Source: Mammaliicoccus fleurettii (lineage in GTDB: Bacteria; Bacillota; Bacilli; Staphylococcales; Staphylococcaceae). From it: a stretch of DNA of 41,988 nt. Location: the NCBI RefSeq assembly GCF_003970575.1, contig NZ_RXWZ01000024.1:1-41988 (forward strand), written 5' to 3'. Both the position numbers and the translations under genes were made by a program. Shown piece by piece: positions 35,659 through 41,988 of the stretch; the stretch's first letter is position 1, and each line of letters starts with the position of its first letter. The notes beneath the pieces are model-generated. The model saw only the letters and a list, made by a program, of their open reading frames with translations. It searched no databases and was not told the DNA's origin.

Positions 35659-37365
35659 TTATTTATTAAATAGCTTCACAATAAAATCAGAACCTTTACC
35701 GACTTCTGATTCTACTTTAATTTGTCCATTATGTGCTTCAATGATATGTTTTGTAATTGATAATCCTAATCCTGTTCCACCTGAATCTCTACTTCTTGCT
35801 TTATCCACTCTATAAAATCTTTCAAATATTCGTCTTTGTTCATCTACTGATATACCAATACCATTGTCTTTAACTGAAATGACTTGGCCATCTCCATCAT
35901 TTTTGATTGTAAGAACAATATGACTAGATTTTGGTGAATAACTAATTGCATTTGTTATTAAATTAATCAAAACTTGAGTGATTTTATCTTTATCTCCAAA
36001 TGAAATAACATTTTCGTCTATTTTGTTTATTATTTCTATGTCTTTCTTCATAGCAACATTGGCAACTGTATTTATTGTATGTTCTCCTATTTCAGTGAGA
36101 GATATTTGCTCTTTAGGAATTTCATCATTTTGTTCAATTTTTGATAAATCAAGTAAATCTTGAACTAACGACTGAATTCTATTAGACTCCTCAAGAATAA
36201 TATTTAAGAACATATCTAATGATTCTGGATCATTTTTAGCACCATCTAACAATGTTTCTGCAAAACCTTTTATAGATGTTATTGGTGTACGTAACTCATG
36301 AGATACATTGGCAACAAAATCTTTTCGCATATGTTCTAATTTTTTTAATTTTGTTATATCATGCATAACGACAACCAAACCTAATAAGTTACGCTTTCTT
36401 CTAGATAACACAGGTATAACTGATACTTCAAAAAATTTATTATGAACATTATTAATAGTTATTTCAACTTGTTCAAACACCGGTTCTTCTAACTTTAATG
36501 ATTCAATCATCATTTGAGAGATTTCAGCGTTTGGCATTACATCTTTAAATAATTGACCTTCTGCATTACCAACACGGTCAAATAAATCATGATATGTTTT
36601 ATTCGCAATAACGATAACACCATCTCTATCTACCATCAATGTTGCACTAGGTATATTTTCTAATGTAGTCTCTAATCTATTTCTTTGTAATTTTTGCTCA
36701 TTATTTAAATCATCTAAAGTTCTAGCAAGCTCATTTGTATTAATAAATAACTCTTTCGTTTCTTTAACATTACTTTCTGGAACTCTAACACGATATTTTC
36801 CTGAAGCTAATAATTTTGTAGCATAAGTTACTTCTTTTATTGGATGTATATAAGAAGTATTAATATATCTAACTACAAAATATATAAGCGGTAACATAAA
36901 GCATAGAACGAGTAATAAATACTTCCATATATCTTTTTGAATAATAGATATAGTATCCGTTTGCTTAGCTATAGCTATAGTATAGTCATTGTATTTTTTA
37001 GCATATAAAATTTCAGAATCAATTTTGTCAACTGAGAAATATTCATCAAAAGATTTTGCATCTGAAATTGCTTTCTTCTTTTCTTTTTTAAATAGTTTTG
37101 TATTATTTTCTGTTGAGTTATAGATTACTTTACCATTTTTTTCTAGATAAATATCTTGCTCAAACACATCAAGTATTTCGTTAATTTTTTGTGGTTCTTT
37201 TTTAGCGATGTTATATATTTTTTGAGATTCTGTTTTTAATAATTTTTGCTGTTGTTTAGAAATTAAATCATAACTAGAATTATGAAGGAAAAACCCTAAT
37301 ATAAGAAAACTTACAACAGTGACCGTTGTAAGTATAATTAATAACTTATTATAAAATTTAATCAT
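35659..37365 (-). CDS. phoR: Phosphate-regulon-type sensor histidine kinase PhoR
   Basis: The 568-residue membrane kinase has TM1 (about 7-27), an extracellular sensor of about 115 residues, TM2 (about 145-165), HAMP (about 168-220), PAS (about 235-340), HisKA with the phosphorylated His in VSHELRTPITS (about 355), and HATPase_c with N box (LINLITNAISYS), DNGIGI and GGTGLGLSI. This is the PhoR layout; the closest paralogue WalK has the same domains, but neighbours (phoP, polA, mdh/icd) decide for PhoR. Its start overlaps phoP by 8 nt. It should respond to phosphate limitation through cell-wall precursors, as in Bacillus; that is family knowledge. Confidence 0.92.
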   Translation of the reverse strand: MIKFYNKLLIILTTVTVVSFLILGFFLHNSSYDLISKQQQKLLKTESQKIYNIAKKEPQKINEILDVFEQDIYLEKNGKVIYNSTENNTKLFKKEKKKAISDAKSFDEYFSVDKIDSEILYAKKYNDYTIAIAKQTDTISIIQKDIWKYLLLVLCFMLPLIYFVVRYINTSYIHPIKEVTYATKLLASGKYRVRVPESNVKETKELFINTNELARTLDDLNNEQKLQRNRLETTLENIPSATLMVDRDGVIVIANKTYHDLFDRVGNAEGQLFKDVMPNAEISQMMIESLKLEEPVFEQVEITINNVHNKFFEVSVIPVLSRRKRNLLGLVVVMHDITKLKKLEHMRKDFVANVSHELRTPITSIKGFAETLLDGAKNDPESLDMFLNIILEESNRIQSLVQDLLDLSKIEQNDEIPKEQISLTEIGEHTINTVANVAMKKDIEIINKIDENVISFGDKDKITQVLINLITNAISYSPKSSHIVLTIKNDGDGQVISVKDNGIGISVDEQRRIFERFYRVDKARSRDSGGTGLGLSITKHIIEAHNGQIKVESEVGKGSDFIVKLFNK

Positions 37366-38068
37366 TGTTCTTTGGTCTTTCTAACTTATAGCCTAAACCC
37401 CTAACTGTTTTAATAAATTGAGGTTGCTTAGGATTCTCTTCAAGTTTATCCCTCAAATGGCTAATATGTACATCAACTATTCTAGAGTCGCCAGCAAATT
37501 CATAATTCCATACTGAATTTAACATATGTTCACGTGTTATAACTCGTCCTTGTCTTTCAATTAAATAAAGTAATAGTTCAAATTCTTTAGGTGTTAATTC
37601 TAATAATTCGTCATTTCTATAAACTTCGAAAAAGTCAGGTCTGATTCTAATAGAACCTAAAATAATATCTTCATCGTCATCTGAGTTTTGAGTTTCAACT
37701 TGACCGACACGTCGTAAAATTGCTTTAACACGAGCTACCACTTCACGGGGTGAAAATGGCTTCGTCATATAATCATCTGCACCTAATTCTAGACCTAATA
37801 CTCTATCAAATTCGTCATCCTTGGCAGTAAGCATTAAAATTGGAACTTGATTTTTGTCAGAACGAATCGTTTTACATACTTCAATTCCATCTTTTTCAGG
37901 TAACATTACATCTAATACTAATAAATCAGGCTTTTCTTCGTTAACCATTTCTAATGCTTGAACACCATCGTAAGCTACGATTACTTGGTATCCAGCTTGT
38001 TCTATATTATATTTCAGCAATGTAACGATAGATTGTTCATCGTCTACAACCAATACTTTTTGTGACAT
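37358..38068 (-). CDS. phoP: Phosphate-regulon-type response regulator PhoP
   Basis: The 236-residue OmpR-family regulator has a receiver domain with DD at 9-10, phosphoacceptor D53 (LLVLDVMLPEKDG), T81 and K103, then a winged-helix DNA-binding domain (about 135-233; ELTPKEFELLLYLIERQGRVITREHMLNSVW, DSRIVDVHISHLRDKLE, IKTVRGLGYKLE). AAGGAGG lies 7 nt before the ATG. It overlaps phoR by 8 nt. A three-repeat PhoP-box-like array lies 74-101 nt upstream, so autoregulation is likely. Confidence 0.94.
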   Translation of the reverse strand: MSQKVLVVDDEQSIVTLLKYNIEQAGYQVIVAYDGVQALEMVNEEKPDLLVLDVMLPEKDGIEVCKTIRSDKNQVPILMLTAKDDEFDRVLGLELGADDYMTKPFSPREVVARVKAILRRVGQVETQNSDDDEDIILGSIRIRPDFFEVYRNDELLELTPKEFELLLYLIERQGRVITREHMLNSVWNYEFAGDSRIVDVHISHLRDKLEENPKQPQFIKTVRGLGYKLERPKNND

Positions 38069-38097
38069 GCAAGGTCCTCCTTAAGCGATTTAATATA

Positions 38098-38103
38098 ATT
38101 ATA
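38098..38103 (-). promoter_or_regulatory. Candidate -10 box of phoPR
   Basis: A perfect TATAAT on the minus strand, 29 nt before the phoP ATG. The -35 region (ATTATT) is poor, as in activator-dependent promoters. Confidence 0.4.
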
Positions 38104-38141
38104 ACTTAAATTATTAAAAAAATAATGCATATTTAGAGAAC

Positions 38142-38169
38142 TTTACAAAAAGTTAACACTTTCTAAACA
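38142..38169 (+). promoter_or_regulatory. PhoP-box-like array (three 6-mers at 11-bp period)
   Basis: TTTACA (38142-38147), TTAACA (38153-38158) and TAAACA (38164-38169) are separated by exactly 5 nt each. This is the PhoP-box pattern of TT(A/T/C)ACA repeats known in Bacillus. The array reads on the plus strand, opposite to phoP, about 40-75 nt upstream of the candidate -10. Confidence 0.55.
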
Positions 38170-38170
38170 T

Positions 38171-38200
38171 TAAGGCTGATTCTTTACCGAATCAGCCTTA
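38171..38200. terminator. Terminator hairpin after mdh
   Basis: 12-bp perfect arms 38171-38182 and 38189-38200 (TAAGGCTGATTC) with a 6-nt loop, 11 nt past the mdh stop. The U-run on the minus strand is weak (ATGTTTAG). Confidence 0.75.
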
Positions 38201-38211
38201 TTCCTATTATT

Positions 38212-39144
38212 TTATTGTAAAATATCTCTAACAACTTTAACTGATTCAGCAGATTCATCTAATAGTTCTTTTTCTTCATCAGTTAAGTCTAATTCAAGGA
38301 CGCTTTCTATTCCATTTTTACCTAATACAGTAGGCACACCTAAATATATATCATTATATCCATATTCGCCTTCTAAATATGCAATTGAAGGCAATACTCT
38401 TTTTTGATCTTTCAAGATTGCTTCAGTCATTTCTATTAAAGCTGCACCAGGTGCATAATAAGCAGAACCATTCCCTAATAGGTTAACGATTTCAGCTCCA
38501 CCTTTTCTAGTTCTATCTACAATCTCATTAATTTTATCTTGTGATAATAAATTTTCTAATGGTACACCACCAGCTGTAGAATATCTAATTAAAGGTACCA
38601 TTGTATCACCATGACCACCTAATACGAATCCTGTAACGTCTTTTACAGATAAATCTAAAGCATCTGCGATAAATGTTCTAAATCTTGCAGTATCAAGGAC
38701 ACCAGACTGACCGATTACTCTTTCTTTTGGTAAACCTGATTCTTTATAAACTGTATAAGTCATTGCATCAACAGGATTTGTTAACACTATAATAACTGTA
38801 TTAGGTGAATATTTAACGATTTGTTCTGTTACTGATTTCATTACATTTTGATTTGTTTGAACTAAATCGTCACGTGACATACCTGGCTTTCTCGCAATAC
38901 CAGCCGTAATAATAACAACATCTGAGTCTTTAGTATCTTCATAGTTTGAAGTACCTATTACTTTTGAATCAAAAGATAATACTGGAGCACTTTCTGCTAT
39001 ATCGAGTGCTTTTCCTTTAGTAGGATTTTCTGACTGTGGCATATCCACCAAAACAATGTCACCTAATTCCTTTTGAGCTGCAATGAAAGCAGCAGTTGCA
39101 CCAGTAAATCCTGCACCAATTATTGATATCTTCTTCCTTGCCAT
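38212..39144 (-). CDS. mdh: Malate dehydrogenase (NAD-dependent, LDH-like type)
   Basis: It oxidises malate to oxaloacetate. The 310-residue protein has the NAD motif G10-A-G12-F-T-G15, the substrate-specificity loop [12 protein letters not shown] with R85 (Arg means MDH; LDH has Gln) and R91, R154, and the catalytic H178 in [11 protein letters not shown]. The frame runs 17 codons further upstream, but only the ATG at 39142-39144 has GGAG at proper spacing (9 nt). It is downstream of icd, separated by a hairpin. The citZ-icd-mdh order is that of Bacillus; as I recall S. aureus has no mdh here. Confidence 0.95.
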   Translation of the reverse strand: MARKKISIIGAGFTGATAAFIAAQKELGDIVLVDMPQSENPTKGKALDIAESAPVLSFDSKVIGTSNYEDTKDSDVVIITAGIARKPGMSRDDLVQTNQNVMKSVTEQIVKYSPNTVIIVLTNPVDAMTYTVYKESGLPKERVIGQSGVLDTARFRTFIADALDLSVKDVTGFVLGGHGDTMVPLIRYSTAGGVPLENLLSQDKINEIVDRTRKGGAEIVNLLGNGSAYYAPGAALIEMTEAILKDQKRVLPSIAYLEGEYGYNDIYLGVPTVLGKNGIESVLELDLTDEEKELLDESAESVKVVRDILQ

Positions 39145-39168
39145 AATATTCATCTCCTTATAAATAAA

Positions 39169-39192
39169 AGGAAGGTTATAAATAACCTTCCT
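39169..39192. terminator. Intercistronic hairpin between icd and mdh
   Basis: 10-bp perfect arms 39169-39178 and 39183-39192 (AGGAAGGTTA and its complement) around a 4-nt loop, followed by TTTTATTTAT on the minus strand. It ends 25 nt before the mdh ATG. It may be a partial terminator or an mRNA-processing/stability hairpin that lowers mdh relative to icd. Confidence 0.6.
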
Positions 39193-39207
39193 CAATTAAT
39201 ACTTTAT

Positions 39208-40476
39208 TTATGGTAAATTTTTAATTAATTCATCAGCAAATTCTGAAGATTTAACTTCAGTCGCGCCATCCATTAAACGAGCAAAGTCATATGTTACTAC
39301 TTTAGAAGCAATTGTTGCTTCTACAGATTGAGTTACTTTATCTGCAGCTTCTTGCCATCCTAAATGTTCTAACATTAATACACCACTAAGTAAAACTGAT
39401 GAAGGGTTTACTTTGTCTAAACCAGCGTATTTTGGAGCTGTACCGTGAGTAGCTTCAAATATTGCATGTCCAGTTTCATAGTTAATATTCGCTCCTGGAG
39501 CAATTCCAATACCACCAACTTGAGCTGCTAATGCATCTGAAATGTAGTCACCATTTAAGTTCATAGTCGCTACAACATCAAATTCAGCTGGGCGAGTTAA
39601 GATTTGTTGCAAGAAGATATCAGCAATTGAATCTTTAACAATTAACTTACCTTCTGCTTCAGCATTTGATTGTGCTTTGTTTGCTGCATCTTTACCTTGT
39701 TCTTCAACAATTTTATCATATTGTTGCCAAGTAAATACTCTATCACCGAATTCACGTTCTGCTAGATCGTAACCCCATTTTTTGAATGCACCTTCAGTGA
39801 ATTTCATAATGTTACCTTTATGTACTAAAGTAACATTTCTACGATTGTTATCGAATGCATAGTTAATAGCTGCTCTTACTAGTCTTTCAGTTCCTTCTTT
39901 TGAAACTGGTTTGATACCTATACCTGAAGTTTCTGGGAATCTAATGTTTTTAGCACCCATTTCATTTTGTAAGAAGTCTACTACTTTTTTAACATCATCT
40001 GTGCCTTCTTGGAATTCAATACCAGCATAAATATCTTCTGTATTTTCACGGAAGATAACCATATCTGTATCTTCTGGACGTTTAACTGGTGAAGGAACAC
40101 CTTTAAACCAACGTACAGGACGTAGACAAGTGAATAAATCTAACTCTTGACGTAAAGCAACGTTTAGTGAACGAATACCTCCACCAATTGGAGTTGTTAA
40201 TGGTCCTTTAATTGCGATTAAATATTCTCTAATTGTATCTAAAGTCGCTTCAGGTAACCATTCGCCAGTTTCATCGAATGCTTTTTGACCAGCTAAAACT
40301 TCTTTCCATTCGATTTTCTTCTCACCATTATATGCTTTTTCTACTGCAGCATCTAATACTCTACTTGCTGCATTCCAAATATCTGGACCAATTCCGTCTC
40401 CGATAATAAATGGTACGACCGGGTTATTTGGAACATTTAATACGCCTTGATTTGTTGTGATTTTTTCTGCTGTCAT
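39208..40476 (-). CDS. icd: Isocitrate dehydrogenase (NADP)
   Basis: It converts isocitrate to 2-oxoglutarate and CO2. Its 422 residues show the isocitrate-binding and phosphorylation-loop serine S103 with N105 and R109 ([17 protein letters not shown]), and NADP-type [15 protein letters not shown] (Lys and Tyr for the 2'-phosphate). The family signature [26 protein letters not shown] is intact. GGAGG lies 9 nt before the ATG. It follows citZ by 49 nt with no terminator visible, so they share a transcript. Confidence 0.98.
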   Translation of the reverse strand: MTAEKITTNQGVLNVPNNPVVPFIIGDGIGPDIWNAASRVLDAAVEKAYNGEKKIEWKEVLAGQKAFDETGEWLPEATLDTIREYLIAIKGPLTTPIGGGIRSLNVALRQELDLFTCLRPVRWFKGVPSPVKRPEDTDMVIFRENTEDIYAGIEFQEGTDDVKKVVDFLQNEMGAKNIRFPETSGIGIKPVSKEGTERLVRAAINYAFDNNRRNVTLVHKGNIMKFTEGAFKKWGYDLAEREFGDRVFTWQQYDKIVEEQGKDAANKAQSNAEAEGKLIVKDSIADIFLQQILTRPAEFDVVATMNLNGDYISDALAAQVGGIGIAPGANINYETGHAIFEATHGTAPKYAGLDKVNPSSVLLSGVLMLEHLGWQEAADKVTQSVEATIASKVVTYDFARLMDGATEVKSSEFADELIKNLP

Positions 40477-40525
40477 TATATTATTCCTCCATCTAATTTG
40501 TGTTATTTATATTATATTAACTATA

Positions 40526-41644
40526 TTATCGTTTTTCAATCGCTTCGTATTTACGATCACGCGCGCCAGTGTATTCAGCTCTTGGTCTCATTATTCTATT
40601 TGTTCTATATTGTTCAAGAATATGAGCTGTCCAACCTGACATACGACTAACTGCGAAAATTGGTGTAAATAAGTCATGATCAATACCCATACTATGATAT
40701 ACAGTAGCACTATAGAAATCTACATTAGGTAATAATCCTTTTTCTTCTTTCATTATTTCAGCAATGCGTAATGAAATTTCAAATAATTCTTTTTGACCTG
40801 ATTCATCTGTTATACGACGACTCATTTCTTTTAAATATTTAGCTCTTGGATCACCATTTTTGTATACTCTATGTCCAAAGCCCATGATTTTTTCTTTATT
40901 TGCTATTTTTTCTTTAATATAATCGTCTGTTTTATCGACTGTACCAATTTCAGTTAACATTTTCATAACTTGCTCGTTAGCGCCACCATGTAATGGTCCT
41001 TTAAGAGCTCCAGCTGCTGCAGTTACACCTGAATACATATCAGATAAAGTTGAAACTGCAACTCTCGCTGTAAATGTAGATGCATTAAATTCATGGTCTG
41101 CATGTAAAATTAAAGCTTTATTGAAACCTTCAACTTCAACATCAGTTGGAATTTCTCCTCTTAACATATATAAGAAGTTTGCTGCATATGTTAATTCTTT
41201 TTTAGGTTTAACAACTTGCTTACCTTGTCTCACACGTGAAAATGAAGCTACTAATGAAGCTATTTTCGCTTGGATTCTAATTGCACGTTCATAATTAGAT
41301 TCTTCGTCGAATACTTCTGCTTTAGGATCAAAATGAGCAAGATAAGATAACGATGTACGTAACCCTGTCATTGGGTGTATTTTATCCGTTGCATAATCTT
41401 CAAAGTGACTATACATTCTTGGATTTAAAGTCATATAATCAAATAACTTCCCATTTAATTCTTCTAATTCTGCTTTATTAGGTAATCTTAAATTCCAAAG
41501 TAAAAACATTACCTCTTCAAATAATGCATTTTCAGTTAGATCATCTATTTCATAACCTGCGTAAGTTAATTGATTATCTATAATTGAACTAATTTCAGTT
41601 TCAGAAGCAATGATACCTTCTAAACCTTTTGCTACTTGTGCCAT
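40526..41644 (-). CDS. citZ: Citrate synthase (type II-like, Gram-positive short form)
   Basis: It condenses acetyl-CoA and oxaloacetate to citrate. The 372-residue protein has the catalytic residues H219 (PLHGGANEQV), H258 (GFGHRVYKNGDPR) and D309 (NVDFYSATVY), and the LHADHEFNAST and RPRAEYTG segments of the family. The ATG follows AAGGGGGA. It is the first gene of citZ-icd-mdh, behind a good promoter with a near-cre site at the start point. Confidence 0.97.
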   Translation of the reverse strand: MAQVAKGLEGIIASETEISSIIDNQLTYAGYEIDDLTENALFEEVMFLLWNLRLPNKAELEELNGKLFDYMTLNPRMYSHFEDYATDKIHPMTGLRTSLSYLAHFDPKAEVFDEESNYERAIRIQAKIASLVASFSRVRQGKQVVKPKKELTYAANFLYMLRGEIPTDVEVEGFNKALILHADHEFNASTFTARVAVSTLSDMYSGVTAAAGALKGPLHGGANEQVMKMLTEIGTVDKTDDYIKEKIANKEKIMGFGHRVYKNGDPRAKYLKEMSRRITDESGQKELFEISLRIAEIMKEEKGLLPNVDFYSATVYHSMGIDHDLFTPIFAVSRMSGWTAHILEQYRTNRIMRPRAEYTGARDRKYEAIEKR

Positions 41645-41679
41645 AATAATATCCCCCTTACTAAATAATTGCCCATATA

Positions 41680-41693
41680 TGTAATGGCTTTCA
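41680..41693 (-). promoter_or_regulatory. Near-cre site at the citZ start point
   Basis: TGAAAGCCATTACA on the minus strand matches TGWAANCGNTNWCA except for the central G (C here). It begins 7 nt after the -10, so CcpA binding there would block initiation. Confidence 0.45.
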
Positions 41694-41699
41694 TATTAC

Positions 41700-41728
41700 A
41701 TTATATATAATTTCTGTTGATTTGTGAA
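41700..41728 (-). promoter_or_regulatory. Promoter of citZ-icd-mdh
   Basis: TTCACA (41723-41728), a 17-nt spacer and TATAAT (41700-41705), giving a leader of about 50 nt. Confidence 0.75.
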
Positions 41729-41988
41729 TGCGAAGACCTTTGAAACTTAAAAAAAGTTAGTAATTGAAATTAAATTAAATTATACAAATGTAAATTTATC
41801 GTTTTTATAATATTCATATAATAAATTAAATATACCTCCAAAACGTGAACAACAAAGGATTTTTAAGATAATTATATCTTATCACATTTATCAGATTTAG
41901 TCCTTTTTACACTTTAACCATTCATTTTTATTATTATATATGATAAAAATTATAAATCATGATTTAAGTAAAATTTAACCATTAATAT
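41729..41988. other. AT-rich non-coding stretch upstream of citZ
   Basis: No coding signal on either strand up to the window edge. It holds the dyad at 41867-41883 and, on the minus strand, a lone GGAGG (near 41836-41840) with no suitably spaced start codon. No end of an upstream gene is visible. Confidence 0.5.
41867..41883. promoter_or_regulatory. Dyad GATAA-N7-TTATC (CcpC/CcpE-like)
   Basis: The site fits the ATAA-N7-TTAT dyad of LysR-type citrate regulators CcpC (Bacillus) and CcpE (S. aureus). It also forms TAAGATA-ATTA-TATCTTA. It lies about 160 nt upstream of the citZ promoter, which is far for direct control, and the region is very AT-rich. Confidence 0.3.

Noticed and set aside
35659-38068. 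WalRK two-component system
   Set aside because: Domain layout is alike, but the walHIJ neighbours are missing and the context (mdh/icd, polA) is that of phoPR.
38212-39144. Lactate dehydrogenase
   Set aside because: The specificity loop has Arg ([12 protein letters not shown]) and not the Gln of LDH, and the neighbours are citZ and icd.
41836-41840. Short gene after the minus-strand GGAGG upstream of citZ
   Set aside because: The nearest ATG is about 20 nt away and opens only about 15 codons.

Overview
The window looks like a low-GC Firmicutes chromosome from the family Staphylococcaceae. Gene order (nrdR-dnaB-dnaI / thrS / lysP / infC-rpmI-rplT / tig / clpX / ysxC / hemAXCDBL / valS-folC / comC-radC, with phoPR-polA-mutM-coaE-gapB before it) is that of staphylococci as I remember it. 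Two features argue against S. aureus itself: a malate dehydrogenase gene sits in the citZ-icd cluster, and several proteins (HemA, IF3) differ clearly from the S. aureus sequences I recall. A Mammaliicoccus- or Macrococcus-like species is my best guess; the genus is inference. There are no phage, IS, CRISPR, tRNA or rRNA genes. It is a conserved core segment with one accessory-looking intergenic gap.

Layout from right to left, the direction of transcription of every gene except one. citZ-icd-mdh (TCA cycle, 41.6-38.2 kb). phoP-phoR two-component system (38.1-35.7 kb). polA-mutM-coaE (35.5-31.3 kb). gapB, gluconeogenic GAPDH with an elaborate promoter/operator (31.1-30.1 kb). nrdR-dnaB-dnaI (29.9-27.1 kb). 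thrS with a T-box, lysP with a lysine riboswitch, and infC-rpmI-rplT with an L20-type leader (27.1-21.7 kb). A 0.78-kb intergenic stretch (20.9-21.7 kb) holds seven 44-bp tandem repeats, a plus-strand terminator and a long inverted repeat. A NUDIX-TPR pair, tig, clpX and ysxC follow (20.9-15.9 kb). Then the haem operon hemA-X-C-D-B-L (15.8-9.7 kb), a duplicated AbrB-type membrane protein, valS with a T-box plus folC (8.3-4.4 kb), a YfcC-type transporter, the comC-radC-small membrane protein group, a tiny plus-strand membrane peptide gene, and a one-TM protein.

The most striking theme is RNA-level control. In four places (abrB to valS, dnaI to thrS, thrS to lysP, lysP to infC) the upstream stop codon lies only 3-11 nt from the -35 box of the next gene. 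The next transcript begins with a conditional terminator (T-box, T-box, lysine riboswitch, L20 leader). Three of the four have no terminator hairpin in between, so the leader may also gate read-through from the gene before it.

Metabolic regulation is also legible: a CcpN-like palindrome plus a cre site on gapB, a near-cre at the citZ start site, and a three-repeat PhoP-box-like array in front of phoPR. Many genes use non-ATG starts or have a start codon buried in the Shine-Dalgarno sequence. The likely AUA start of infC is the clearest case.
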